NCBI RefSeq assembly: GCF_016086655.4
Contig: NC_052132.2
Location: forward strand, 18,540,805-18,604,804
Reading direction: 5' to 3'
DNA from: Lepeophtheirus salmonis
Lineage: Eukaryota > Arthropoda > Copepoda > Siphonostomatoida > Caligidae
DNA length: 64,000 nucleotides
Positions 1-11,327 of the stretch are shown one piece after another. Under the pieces are notes generated by a model. The model was not told the DNA's origin. It worked only from the letters and a program-made list of their open reading frames with translations, and ran no database searches. A program made the position numbers and the translations under genes. Position 1 is the first letter of the stretch, and every line of letters starts with the position of its first letter.

Positions 1-566
1 CAAAAATTTATTTTTTAGAAAAAAAATCCAAAAATTTAATTTAAAATATCCAATTTTTGGAAAAAAAAATTTAAAATATTAAATTTTTTTACAGAAAAAA
101 AAAATCAACAATCTTAAGCTATTTACAGAAAATTAATTTTTTTGAAATAAAAATTTGAAAAATGACATTTAATTTCAAATGTTAAATTTTTTGAAATAAA
201 ACTTTGAAAAATTGAATTTCAAATATTATTTTTTTATAAAAAGTTCCAAAAATTCATATATATTGTTAAAAAATTTCGAAAAAAAATTTGAAAAATCACA
301 GTAGTTTATCAAAAATATATTTATTTTTACAAAAAAATTAAAATTTAAAAAAAATATATAATTGTTGAAAAAAAAATTCAAATATTAAATTTTTTCTGGG
401 AAAAATTTCAAAAATCTATAACTATTTATAGAAAATTAAATTTTTGGAAATAAAAATTTAATTAAACATTAAATATTTTGCAACAAAATTTACAATATTC
501 AATTTTCTATAAAAAGAAAATTCTTTAATTTGGGGAGGGACTACAACACCGAACGGACACCCCTGC
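1..566 (-). mobile_element. AT-rich CAGGGGCGTC-end element, copy 1 (cut by window edge)
   Basis: A and T make up almost all of this stretch. It is built from degenerate units of the type TTCAAAAATCCACAGCTATT followed by an A/T run, then a G/C-rich end at about 530-566 (TTTAATTTGGGGAGGGACTA and then GGACACCCCTGC). The same body and end recur about eleven more times in the window. It carries no coding potential. The outer end lies beyond base 1. It is probably a non-autonomous DNA transposon; the superfamily is not certain. Confidence 0.6.
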
Positions 567-959
567 ATTTAGCTAATTTTTGAATAAATAAGGGAACAAG
601 CCATAAAAAATCAAAGGCAAACAATGTGTTTCTTAATTACCAATTGTTATTCATTGCTCAATAGATGTAGGTTCTTTGAGTGGTATATATTAATATAGAA
701 ACACAAAGTAGTATCTACCTATGTATTGTATACTTCCATTTTAGATTAAAACAAGCTGTCCAGATGTTTTGTAAATAAAAATAATAATTAGATAATCAAG
801 GTTATTTTAGCCATATATGTATTTTAGGTAGGTTGATTTCACATCATTAATATATTGTCTCCTACATCAACAAGCAGAGAACATTAAAGGCATTAAATAT
901 ACTTGCTCCAAGTATATTTAATAAATACGTAATTACTTCCCCCCCCCCCACCTAGTATC

Positions 960-1465
960 CCACCAATCCAAACCGAATGTTTCCTTAAGACTGGTCCATA
1001 CCAAACTTCGTTTAAGGACCGAATTAGTTTTGTTCATTAAAAATTATAACAATCTCAGACCGGTCTGTAAACACGTGTCCTATGGATTAATTCCATAAAC
1101 AAAATGGAAACACTTTTATATATTTTTTATTGTTACAAAGGAGGATGTCAAATAATGTTGTCTCAGAGACAGGGGAAAGTTGCAACACGGGCGGTTACAA
1201 ATATCCCTTCTTGCCCACCATCAAAAAAGCTAGAGTTATGTCAATCCTTATTTATGACTAAAGACTAAAGTCCATTCCAGTTCAGTCCTGCAAATCAGTC
1301 TTACAACATACAAAGTTCGGTCCTTGGTGACGTCACTAAACTATATTTCTTATAAAGTCAATCAGTTTGAGTACTGACAGTCTGTGACAGTGTTAAGGAC
1401 CGGTCCCAAAGACTGGCATGATCGTTTCGAAGACTGGAATGGACAGAATATATAAGGACTGGCCC
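960..1465. repeat. Cluster of GGACCGGTCC-like words
   Basis: Variants of GACTGGTCC, GGACCGA, GACCGGTCT, CGGTCCTT and GGACCGGTCCC recur on both strands over about 500 bp. This stands out in a sequence poor in G and C. It looks like an old inverted or complex repeat rather than a gene. I do not recognise the family. Confidence 0.35.
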
Positions 1466-2327
1466 AACACTAATGTTAGGGAGATAGAAACAGGGATGAA
1501 TATATTGAAGATTAAATCGATAGGAAATAATCCATTTCAATTTGTTATTAGTTCCATCCTTGTATAAGAAGATAAATCCTATATCTATGATGTATTACTA
1601 TCATAAGGTCCTTAAAATACAAAAGTTGGATCACATGAAGGATTATATTTATATTTATTTAAGTCATTAAATATTGCTTTGTATATATTTACATAGTGTA
1701 CTTGAGGAAATCTACATATTTAAGTAATAAAAATAGATAAATATTTGGTATTAAGTCCAATCTTCATATATTTGAATTAGTTACAAATATGACAGACTCA
1801 GATGTTAATCTATGGAACCATCCCTTGGAATATTTATAAGTACTAATAAATAATAATAGTCATCTGTACGTATTTGGCAAGTATTGAGGTATATCCTCTG
1901 ATAAAATGTGAAGAAACCATTAAAGAGGTAGAAAGTGGAATTCTAACCACGTTCAGACAATATTCTTATAGTATATATCTACATATTTTAAGTAAGCCTG
2001 GATTCAAACGCTTATAGGTAAAATATATACGTATACATCGACTCCAAAAGAACAATACTTCCATATAGGTAGATATTAGTCTACATATTATTTACATGGG
2101 TACCTGCATAAAAACCTATTCATTAACATTAAGGGGAGCACTAGAGGTGGATGGAGTTAGAAAATATCGGACTTCGGGCTCAGTCAGTCTACAAGGTGTT
2201 GGGGTTTGAGCCAGCGTGTGGCCTTTCGGCCCAAAATATGAGAATCTATAGAATAAAAATGTTCCAATATATACTCATGAGAGCTAAATATATTTCAAAC
2301 ATAAGAATGTAATAACTAATTGACAAG

Positions 2328-2425
2328 GTTGTCCCGGTTCAGGTACTGCTGTTCTATCGGATCCGGTCTCGGTTCTTTCTTTTACACAGTTTCGGTCTCG
2401 GTTAAGCTTTATCGGTCTTGGTTCA
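2328..2425 (+). repeat. Degenerate tandem repeat, CGGTCTCGGTT core
   Basis: The core CGGTCTCGGTT(C/A) appears in about four imperfect forms, roughly 25-30 bp apart (CCCGGTTCAGG, CCGGTCTCGGTTC, CGGTCTCGGTTAAG, CGGTCTTGGTTC). A 100-codon open frame over it is explained by the repeat and not by a protein I can recognise. Confidence 0.4.
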
Positions 2426-3252
2426 TCTTTATACAGACTTTGTTTGATAAGAGGCAATTAAAAAACAGGATGTCGCGAGAAAATTCGTGCCCAGGAAATG
2501 ATATTAGATACAAACGGGGCGCGGCTACCGTATACACAGAGTGTGTAGTGCTCCAAAAACTAAGACTGTTTAAAAAAATGGTTTTCAAAGTGGGCCGTGA
2601 TGGGAGGCTAGGGAGGTGGTAAACAGGAAGATGGACAATTAAGGATTGCTTTAGACACATACATAGTACACATGTTTCATATAAAGGGGACCTCTGCTAA
2701 AAATGTATTAGTGTAGTCTTGGTGCATAGTAAAGCTTGACAAGCCCTGGCTTAAGAAATACTATAGTTATCATATTAACTGGGACTCGACATGCTTAGTA
2801 GCGAACCTGGATCCATATTCTACCACACCCCTTCCCTCTTTTATATACACCGTAGTCTAGTACAAAACAAAAATTTCTTCATTTAGAGGGAGGCAGTGGG
2901 GATCAAATCGAAAATGACGTCATCAATTAGTTGTAAAGGAATTATTTTACATTAGAAATCAATATTGGGATAGAAGGTTTGGGCTTTTCACTCATTGCAA
3001 AATGAGGTTCGTACGGAGGCTATCAAGTTCCGGCCTAGACCGAATCCATCTCAAGGGATAACTGACAAAATTTGTATATTAGGTTATATTTGCTTTATTT
3101 TGACCATATTTGAAATATTTACTATTATTTATTAAAAATTAGGAAAACATAATAAAAGCAAAACATGAGTTGTAAATTATGGACAACCACCTCTTTGTTA
3201 ATAACATTAACATATTGTGTAAATAACCAAAATTTCAGAAAGCATGACAATG

Positions 3253-3660
3253 CAGGGGCGTTCGCAGGATTATATTTGGGAAGGAGCTTGGTTTTTTGAT
3301 TTTTTTTTTTGGGAAAAAAAAAAATTTGCAGAATAACATATTTTGAAAAATACAAACAATAAAAAGTATTTTTTTGAAATTCAAATTCAAATTTTTCGGA
3401 CAAAAAATTAAAAAATCTACAGTTTTCACAAGAAATAAAAAATTTGAACAAAAATTTCCATAATTCACAACTATTCATAAAAAAATTCCAAAAATGCAAA
3501 GTTACCCACAAAAAATAAAATTTTTTGAAAATTTAATTTTGGGAAAAATTGAAAAATAACGTGTTTTTGAAAAAAAAAAAAAAAAAAAAAAAAAAAGGTT
3601 TTTTTGTAAAAAAAATTTTAATTTTAAATTTTTGTAAAAAATTTAAAAAATAAAATAAAA
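3253..3660 (+). mobile_element. AT-rich CAGGGGCGTC-end element, copy 2
   Basis: It begins with CAGGGGCGTTCGCAGGAT and runs into the A/T body with the TTCACAA...AAATTC...CCAAAAA units, including an A26 run near 3571-3597. The far end is not clear and seems to abut the next repeat. Open frames on the minus strand here are low-complexity F/K-rich translations of the repeat. Confidence 0.6.
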
Positions 3661-3669
3661 ATAAACAAG

Positions 3670-4195
3670 GACATTACTCCGATATGTCGATCCTCAATTC
3701 TACTCTATGTCCAACAAGGACTTACAATTATAACTCCGCAACAAATCCTCAAGGTTACTCTCTGTCTTTTATCAGGTTTTGAATATATATAGTATGAAAG
3801 GAAGTTCACAACTCAGGAGTTAGATAATAATGGCAACAGCTAAGGAAAAGAAAATTCATTCTTCAGGTTACCAATTTCCAAAAAAACGCGTAGCTAAAAA
3901 TACACACGATTTACCTAACTAGTTACTCACCTTAAAAAAATAGGTATAATTTTTATTTTTAAAGTTAGTATTACTAATTTGTTAATATCAGCTGCCTGCT
4001 ATATGATGTAAGGTGTAGAAAATGAATAACTGGGATAAAAAGTCGAACCTTCTAATTTAAAATAACATCAGTTCAGTGAAAATATTATAATTATATTCAT
4101 ATTTACTCTATTCTGCATTTTTATAACAATTTGGACCAAACATAGGCGAGAATGCTTGTTTCATTGGGAGAAGTTAACACGACAACGATCTATAG
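3670..4195 (+). repeat. Dispersed repeat family B, copy 1
   Basis: It shares diverged but collinear blocks with 13395-14040, 37400-38160 and, inverted, 48268-48640. Shared words include ATATCAGCTGCCTG, AAAATATTAT, TAGGCGAGAATTC and CAGCTAAGGAAAAG, plus GTCCAACAAGGACTTACAAT. It has no open frame of note. It is probably a non-autonomous element; its boundaries are approximate. Confidence 0.5.
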
Positions 4196-4494
4196 AGACG
4201 GTTTGATGTACAAGGATGGCCACTATGGCACCTTTTATCCCATCAAAATATGACTGGATCTCAAATTTTAAACAGTAAAAGGAAGTCGAATTTCTGTAAA
4301 AAAAATTGAATTGCTCGGTGGCATAATTTTTTTGTGATATAATCTTTGCTATGAGCTTGGATTTTTCACATTTCATAATGTTTTCAGTTATTATTTAAAA
4401 TCCTATTGAGTTTTGTTACGATACTGACACAGTGCAGCTCCATACAAGTCGTGCCGGACGTTAAACAGTCCCTATTAAAGAATAAACAAAAAAA

Positions 4495-5330
4495 TACCCG
4501 GTGGGCAGTTGAAATCTGAACAATTACTAATTCAATAATCAATCAAGGTTGAGTGATTGAAAATAATTTATATTTTAATAACTTTTAAAGCATAAACAAT
4601 TAGCTACAATACAAAACAAACTTGAGCTGTATAGCTAACGTAGAAGTCGAGAAAATGACACTTGAACGTGATTGACGAATTAACATTTCGTGACTACAAC
4701 GGGTTGGGTATCTCCAGGACCACAGTCTACACCCTCAGAAAGTTCCAAAACGTTGGAGTGGAAGAAGGGCTCATTCAAAAACACCAAACTAGAGCTGGAG
4801 GAGTTGAAGAAAACAGCCAAGGCCAAGACCCTCAAGTCCATGAAGACCCTTGCAAGAGATCTCGTGGTTTCACACTAGACTATCCAGAGATTTAAAAGTG
4901 GGTGGAGAGATAGATCACTTTTGAAACCAGCAAACAAAAAAATCAATCTACTCTTTAGCAAAACTCCTTTGAATGTGTTTTGAATTAATATTTGGAATTC
5001 TTTTTTAAACACTTTTGCCTCCTAACAGCCCTGATGACAACCTCCTCAACTAGACTTTTTGGGTACATGTCGAGGGGAAGACCTACAGTGCCATCATCCG
5101 AACACCAATGCCCTCAAAGCCACAGTCAGCCAACACTGGGACGCCATGACAGATGAATACCGGGTGGCAGGCCTTCCGCCATCATTGTCGCTAAGGGCGG
5201 CTACATTAATGATTAAGAAAGCTCAGATACACATCTATTTATGATATTAATTTTGTTGAAATTATCTTGTTAATTAATAAATTATGAAGCTTAAAATTCA
5301 AAGTGTTCAGATTTTAATGGACCACTTGAT
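4495..5330 (+). mobile_element. Tc1-like element, family A copy 1 (decayed transposase)
   Basis: The ends match other copies: TACCCGGTGG...AAATCTGAAC on the left and GTTCAGATTTTAATGGACCAC on the right. Inside, a frameshifted N-terminal helix-turn-helix piece (ISRTTVYTLRKFQNV, then ARDLVVS) lies at 4662-4900 and a C-terminal piece (NTNALKATVSQHWDAM) at 5059-5244. The central catalytic part is deleted. It is a non-functional relic; the same family recurs at 16416, 47138, 57587 and 58140. Confidence 0.8.
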
Positions 5331-5369
5331 TTTCATTACAAAAGTTATATCCATATTTATGTACCTCTT

Positions 5370-5560
5370 TACCTCTATTGTATCACGCAACCTTATCTCC
5401 GAAAAGAAATAGGGGGAAACGCCAAAATCAGCTGATAGTTAGAATAATAATTTCTTTGTTGGAAGAATGGGCCATCATTCTTGGGAACTATCCACAGCTT
5501 ACAAAGAACTCATTCTAATTCAATCAATCAATGGTCAAAATGCAGATGAGGGGGAAAAGA
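5370..5560 (-). repeat. Fragment of dispersed repeat family C
   Basis: TGTATCACGCAACCTT is the reverse complement of the right end of the repeat at 33265-33790. Related sequence recurs near 42893-42980 and 43366-43480 (the AAAATCAGCTGGTAG block). It is non-coding. Only one end of the element can be recognised. Confidence 0.35.
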
Positions 5561-5724
5561 AGATGAAACATCAACAGCTGTCAACAGAATATACTGTATA
5601 TTATTGTGTTAGCGAGGTAACGTGTTGATGATGTATGTATGTAGGTCAAATTCTTTTAAACAGGATTCCTGCTCCCATGATTCTTTCTTCCATTTCTTCG
5701 GATATAATTATACCTATGCAATAT

Positions 5725-5987
5725 ATCCATATTTTCGAAAAATCCACAGCTGATAAAAAAAATTTGATAAATCCATAGCTATTCCCAAAAAATTAATTTT
5801 TTAATAAAAAAAATTCAAAAATTCACAGCTGTTAACAAAAAATTAAATTTTTTGGGAAAAAATTCAAAAATCCACAGCTGCTAAATAAAATTTTCAAATA
5901 TTAAATTTTCTAGTAAAAAGCAAAAATTCCTTAACTTTTTTTTTTGGGGGCAACAACCCCTCCGGCCCATCCCTGCGGATGCCGCTG
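5725..5987 (-). mobile_element. AT-rich CAGGGGCGTC-end element, copy 3
   Basis: Units of AAATCCACAGCTGTTAAC type with A/T runs end in a G/C-rich terminus, ACCCCTCCGGCCCATCCCTG, followed by CGGATGCCGCTG. This is the reverse-complement form of the CAGGGGCGTCCGCAGG end. The copy is 5'-truncated. Confidence 0.6.
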
Positions 5988-8900
5988 GGCTAGGTACTTT
6001 AGGAGAGACTAAGGATGGATTTGGGAGTAAGAGCGTCACTGTTAAGTGCATATTATTAGAAATTGGCTATCTATGCACAGCGGTCGTGAATCTAGTAACT
6101 ACATAATATTACGTAAGGCATGACGTAATCAAACTTCTGTCACAGTGAGTTGCATTCATTCTTTTCTTTGTATCAGTTCCTACTACTAACATATTATATT
6201 AATTATTAATATTACTATATTATGCATGTATATATCAAAGGGTCCCTCACATGATTTCCATTTTCCCGAATGGATTTAGAGGGGAATGAATGTGGAAGAG
6301 ATGCGTACGACGCAACTTATTATATATCAATAAGACAGAAGTGTAGGACATTGTAGGAACTCCTTATAAGAAAGGGGCCTAATAGAATTAACGGCCGCAT
6401 AGGGATCCCCCTTTTGAGGAAACATGACTTATAACTACAAACGTTTACAAAGAAAAAGGGGGTTTATAGAAGTCTTACCTTTATTTGTAATGACGTCTAA
6501 TGTCCACGATATAAGACTAATTGGAGCCGTCATTGTTGCCGTCCTTTGAGTGAAGGAAACATTAATAAGTTGATGAGATTATTTGAAAAGGAGTCATGGT
6601 TTCTTTAAGTATGGGTATATTGTTATTTAAGTAGATTATTAAGAGAAACGAAATAGAAATAACACAAGGAATTAATTGAATGTCTTTGTTAAGGCTTTAT
6701 AAGTGAAATAATATATGTAACTATAGAGTCTATAACTAAAAAAAGAAGTTCAAGAAATAAAAAAGGGAGAAAAACCAAGTCGTACAGGCATACACACTTA
6801 TCTAACTCACAACAATGAACAACAGCAATTTACTTTGTTGTTCATAAATCCTACGTCATTAAGGGAAAGCAAGAAGTACGGCTTTTGCCGTTATGAAGAA
6901 GAAGATTTTGAAGAGAGAAACTAGAGAAGAAATATATATACCTACTTACAAACTAGAGAGAATTGCTGTTCGTCCTGATGGATCCTAGAGCTAATTACTA
7001 ATGACTTGAAAGAACCGTCCTTAATTACTGTTCCGCATATTAATATCTGTAGTCTGAATATACAAATCCAATCAGTTCTAAGCTCGTAGCCAGGGATGTG
7101 TACGTACTGTAATTATCTTAGGAGAAGAGTCGATCACGAATGACTAAACAAATTATATAAGTACTCACTCGAAGAAGACTCTTAAAGAAGTACTATATTC
7201 ATTATTTTCGAAGAAGCCTATGTTTAAAAAAATTAATAAGATGTTTTTTAGAGGATTTACTAGCATAGACAACAGTTACCGACCACCCCTACTCTTCCAA
7301 TCAACCCGAACTTCGAGGACGGAGTTTATTCCTATGATGATGTTTCGTCATATGGTCTCCATGTCCAACATCATTTCGTATAGATCCCATTTTTGAAATT
7401 CTACTACTCCGGAGTCATTTAGCAGGGACGATGGAAGTGTGCGTTGGGGGGGGGGACAATGCACCCCAATCATTTTTTATATCATAACCTCTGGCAATGA
7501 TAAATTGAATCATCATTACAGGATATTGGTCCAATTTAAGAGGTGAAATTATCAACGTATTTGACATAAAGTAAATTATTCGCTGTTAAATCCATTTGGA
7601 TTCGACCTTTACCATAATCAGAATAACCTTCCATTGAATCTAGCAAAGTTCTCGTGAATACGCTTGATTAACTTGCTGGATTGAAAGGGATGAATGGGAA
7701 CAATGGGTCAAGTGCACGTTTTTAACAACTTTGACAAGGGTCACCTAAACCTTCAATATATCCAAGCAACTATACTCCTAGCTATGACTTTCACAATACC
7801 TGAGGGATAACCATGATGTTTTTTGAATAAACACATCTCTTAAGTGAGGAACAACATTCATCTGATTCAAGTGCCTCTGAACTAAAGTTCACTTACTATT
7901 TACTCCTGTAAGGGTTTTATGATTTGAATATAAACAACCAGTTGCAAGAAGTCCCTGCAGCAAAATTAATAGCTTTTTAGTACTATTGCTTTAAAAAATA
8001 TATATATTGAATGGTTTCAAGAGAGTATCGGGAGCAAAGCCTTAGGGAACCGAGTCTTAGATCACTTTTGTACAAGGTTGGCTAACGTCCATACATTAAT
8101 ATTTAGGGAAATATTTTTAATTGATGATGATTTGACATCAATGATACCTCATATAGGCTGATTTTAAAACAAAAAGCAGGTGAGTTCGAATCAGTTGAGC
8201 AGTTGAGGTTAGACGAAAATTTCTCCTTTAGTAATTATAATCATTGGTATTAACAGAAATTCCATCTTATCAGGGGGATTAATATCATTTCAGAAAACAT
8301 ATCACATAAATTTATGCTCTCTTTCTTAGTCATTATGATCAGGACTTTATTTGTAGAGGCCCCAGAACGAAAATACAATCAAATATGTATAAAGCTGACA
8401 GATAAGGGAAACTAAAAAAATGAACGGCTTAGTGCAGGTGACCTCTTAAATCAGGTTTCATATTTTGTAACAATTATAAATTTGAATACTGCATATGACC
8501 AATTAGTGCAGTGACAAGATTAAAACAGGTGGCCGTTAGATCAGGTATGACTGATATTTTTTTTATGAGATAACTATAACAAGGATTCTGTTGTAGAAAA
8601 AATTAAAACTATACTCATATACATTTATAATGATAAGCTCCAAATTTACAAGATGTGTTGTCATGAGTCATGGCAACATTCCTTTGTACTGTTCCAACGA
8701 AATTTGCTTCATGTTGTTGTTTTTTCGCTATTCCAAAATGAACGAATTCACGGAAAAGGGGTGAACGGGTCCAAGCCGGATATTTGTAAATGCATTATAA
8801 AAGAGAAATTGTCCTTAGATCATTGAGAGTCCAATCAATCAGGCACACATATTGATATTATGTACATAAATTTATTTACTTCAATCAGCAAATAAAAATC

Positions 8901-9057
8901 ACCTCTAGAGTGATTTTACAGGAAGTTTAACTTCCTATTGTTTGTAAGAGGAGACATTGCCCCAAATATTATTATGTATATAATATATGTTTGCATAGGT
9001 ACCTATTACTCACTCAAAAACATAATAATTTCTTCATTTTTCATTCAGTCATCCGTC
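5988..9057. other. Intergenic, no gene seen
   Basis: About 3 kb of AT-rich spacer upstream of the Ly6-type gene. No open frame, RNA gene or repeat that I can support was found, apart from short homopolymers (for example G9 near 7446). It may hold the promoter and upstream non-coding exons of the Ly6-type gene, but nothing in the sequence proves this. Confidence 0.45.
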
Positions 9058-9536
9058 ATGGAGCATCTCTTTGTTATAGCAATTGTATTATTATGCCAGT
9101 TATTTGGCGTGGATGGAAACCTTCGTTGCTACTCCTGTGCACCATGTGATGAATTTGAATATTTTGCTGGGGATATTTCTCGTTTTCAAACGGACTGTCT
9201 CTTGGATCGTCACTGTTTAAAAGTGAGATAAATATATTTACTTCTAAGTTGTAACATAAAGGTATTAAATCTATGCAGATCAGTGGGACAACACGGGACA
9301 TATATGGGTATGAACACACAATTTCTGTGCGGGGATGTCCCTTCTCTTTTCTCTTTCCAAAATTGCAAGAAGGCTGTACCTCATCCACATTTTCTGTGGC
9401 TGGATTTGGAGAAATAGTTGGGGATTTCTGCCTCTGCTCGGATCATTTGTGTAATTCTTCTCCGGCTGTTGATACAAAGAAGACAATCATGATTTTATCT
9501 ATTTATATTCTTCTTTATTTTGTGATAATTATATAA
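9058..9536 (+). CDS. Ly6/uPAR three-finger GPI-anchored protein
   Basis: Two exons, 9058-9222 and 9279-9536, are joined by a 56-bp phase-0 intron (donor AAA|GTGAGA, acceptor ATGCAG|ATC), giving 140 aa. Residues 1-20 form a signal peptide rich in I/V/L ending in VDG. The mature part opens with NLRCYSCAPC, the N-terminal LxCYxC motif of the Ly6/three-finger fold, and closes with CLCSDHLCNSS, the conserved C-terminal CN motif. The last 20 residues are hydrophobic after a TKK stretch, as in GPI-anchor signals. So it should be a small disulfide-rich cell-surface protein, of the class that in insects includes Quiver/Boudin-type channel and junction regulators. The exact orthologue and ligand are unknown. 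The first in-frame ATG after a hydrophilic upstream leader was chosen as start. Possible poly(A) signals are an ATTAAA near 9580 and AATAAA at 9673-9678. Confidence 0.85.
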
Positions 9537-9707
9537 AAGTGTACAGCTATAACGATATATTTATTTGGTTTTGTACATAATTAAAAAAAGTTATAATTTA
9601 TAAAAAAATAAGCATCTGTGTTGGATCCTGGAAATCAAAAAGATTTCATTGGCGCCGGCTCCATCTTCAACAAATAAAGGAACATAGCAATATAATATAC
9701 TTCAATT

Positions 9708-10795
9708 TCAAGCTTTTAACTGAGCAAGCATTTCTTCAATCTCCCTATCTTCCTTTGTCGTGGTCTTGGTGGACTCACCAATGGTATCTTTACCAGCAGA
9801 CGGAGCATTAATCATTTTTCCAGATATTTCAATACCAATTTCATCTAGAACCTTATTAATAACTCCTTGTTCCTCCGCCTCATCATCAGATTCTCCCAGA
9901 ATATCATCAAAGGCATCATTCACTGAGAGAGAATATGTATATTAATAAATTCGAGCACACATAAATTGATCCTAAAAGAAACACCACTTACTGACTTCTT
10001 CCGTCATGTTCATTTTATCATTTGCGACAGTAAAGTCCCTCAAAGTCCCAGCTAACTTTTTGGGATCCATAGCCTTATTCATTTGCCCCATTGTTCTCGA
10101 TGTTTCACCCATGGCTTCAGCAATTTTAACATTAGAAGCCATTCCTTTGGCAGCGTAGCCAGCAGCGGATATTTGACTCGAAGCAACGAAAGTACGATTC
10201 TTTTGTTTTCTCAGATTCACTAGTTGCTTAGCAAGGAGAGTACAGACTTGCTTGTTTCCAGACTTGGCGGCTTTTTTAATCTCTTGTTCCAGCTTCTTTT
10301 CTTCCATCTCTAACTTTTTTCGGTCTCTTTCGACCTCGCGATTAGCTTTTCGAAGATCCCGATCATTGTCCTTTACTTGCTCTGTAAAGGGATTCAAAAG
10401 GCCAATAAATATTAGCGATTGAATATTAAGGGTCTTTTGGGGTCGATCATTTGGGATTCATACATCTTTTCAAGGGGGGACTTTGGTTTCATTTTGAGAT
10501 TCATAATGATCACGCAAATATCCCCGTGGGAAAAGATAAAATAAAAATGGGGCTGCATTGCTATTGGGCAATGAATTGAAGGTTTCTGATTCAATCGGCA
10601 TATATCTATGACGTCATTAAATTTATTAAAGTGAAATAATAATTTGGGAAATGTCATCAATATTAATTTGATCATCAGAATTAAACTCCAATCCTTTACA
10701 GAGTAAAAAGTAATACCAAAGAAGCTATTATGTACGGACATATTAATAATTTCATTACCCTTAAGAGTCTTTTTTCGTCCGAATAGACTGTCCAT
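9708..10795 (-). CDS. CHMP2B: Charged multivesicular body protein 2B (ESCRT-III, Vps2 family)
   Basis: Three exons on the minus strand: 10759-10795, 9992-10381 and 9708-9922. All junctions are GT-AG (AAGG|GTAATG, TTACAG|AGCAAG, GTCA|GTAAGT, CTCTCAG|TGAATG) and the phases match, giving 213 aa, the same length as I recall for human CHMP2B. The N-terminus is MDSLFGRKKT, followed by a long charged helical hairpin (E/K-rich, about residues 15-70, with AKQLVNLRKQK). An acidic C-terminal stretch holds NKVLDEIGIEISGKM, diagnostic of the 2B rather than the 2A paralogue. The tail EIEEMLAQLK fits the MIM helix that binds the VPS4 MIT domain. ESCRT-III polymers cut membrane necks in multivesicular body sorting, cytokinesis and membrane repair. 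The gene is divergent from COQ7 and convergent with the Ly6-type gene. A possible poly(A) signal (TTTATT on the plus strand) is at 9560-9565. Confidence 0.95.
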
Positions 10796-11327
10796 TGTAA
10801 ACTGTTCTTGAAAGAGAGGCTTAAAGCTTTGATACAATAATAACTAATAAGGCACAATATTCTAAGCACTGGGTATTACTTGTTGTTGCTTTTGTTGATC
10901 GATTAAATTTGACAGAGAGAAGACTGAGTAATCAGTAATGTTTTGAGGTATATATTTAGTATATTGAAAGAAATAAAACAAATTATTGAAGGGTAAGCAG
11001 CTGCGGAAAGGATTGTGTAATGACTAAGAGTCGTGAGTGACAAGATGTTGACGTCAGAGCAGACCAATAGGATCCAGGATTGAGCAATAACTATCCGCTT
11101 TTTCTGACGTCACTTACTCACGTGATCTCATATCTACATTAGCAACAAATTAAATACGTCACGTTGACTCATTCACACAATTCCCGTATTTCTTATTTTA
11201 TTATTCAAATTTATATAACGTGAATCTTAGGTAAAGTCACTCATAACTTCATTTTAAATATCAACCTTATTTTTGGATCCGTGGATTGACTCTTTGATTT
11301 GAGGGACTGCCGAGATTGAAAGCCATC
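10796..11327. promoter_or_regulatory. Head-to-head promoter region of CHMP2B and COQ7
   Basis: The 532 bp between the two start codons hold two perfect CRE palindromes TGACGTCA (11049-11056 and 11105-11112), a CCAAT word (11064-11068) and a CACGTG E-box (11119-11124), all within 76 bp. No TATA box sits convincingly near either start. The sites suggest a shared CREB/ATF- and bHLH-responsive promoter. The words are seen; function is inferred. Confidence 0.55.

Larger units (their letters stand above)
567..3252. other. Intergenic, no gene seen
   Basis: No supportable coding region. It holds a C9-10 homopolymer near 942, a cluster of GGACCG/GGTCC-type words (960-1465) and a degenerate CGGTCTCGGTT tandem (2328-2425), which are listed separately. 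The rest is ordinary AT-rich spacer. Confidence 0.5.

Noticed and set aside
3125..3511. 128-codon minus-strand F/K-rich open frame
   Set aside because: Translation of the A/T-rich repeat body; low complexity, no domain.
9074..9388. 104-codon minus-strand open frame
   Set aside because: Antisense to the Ly6-type gene and crossing its intron.
10412..10837. 141-codon minus-strand frame read as one protein
   Set aside because: Only its first 12 codons after the internal ATG (10795) are coding; the rest is CHMP2B intron 1, shown by the exact splice to exon 2.
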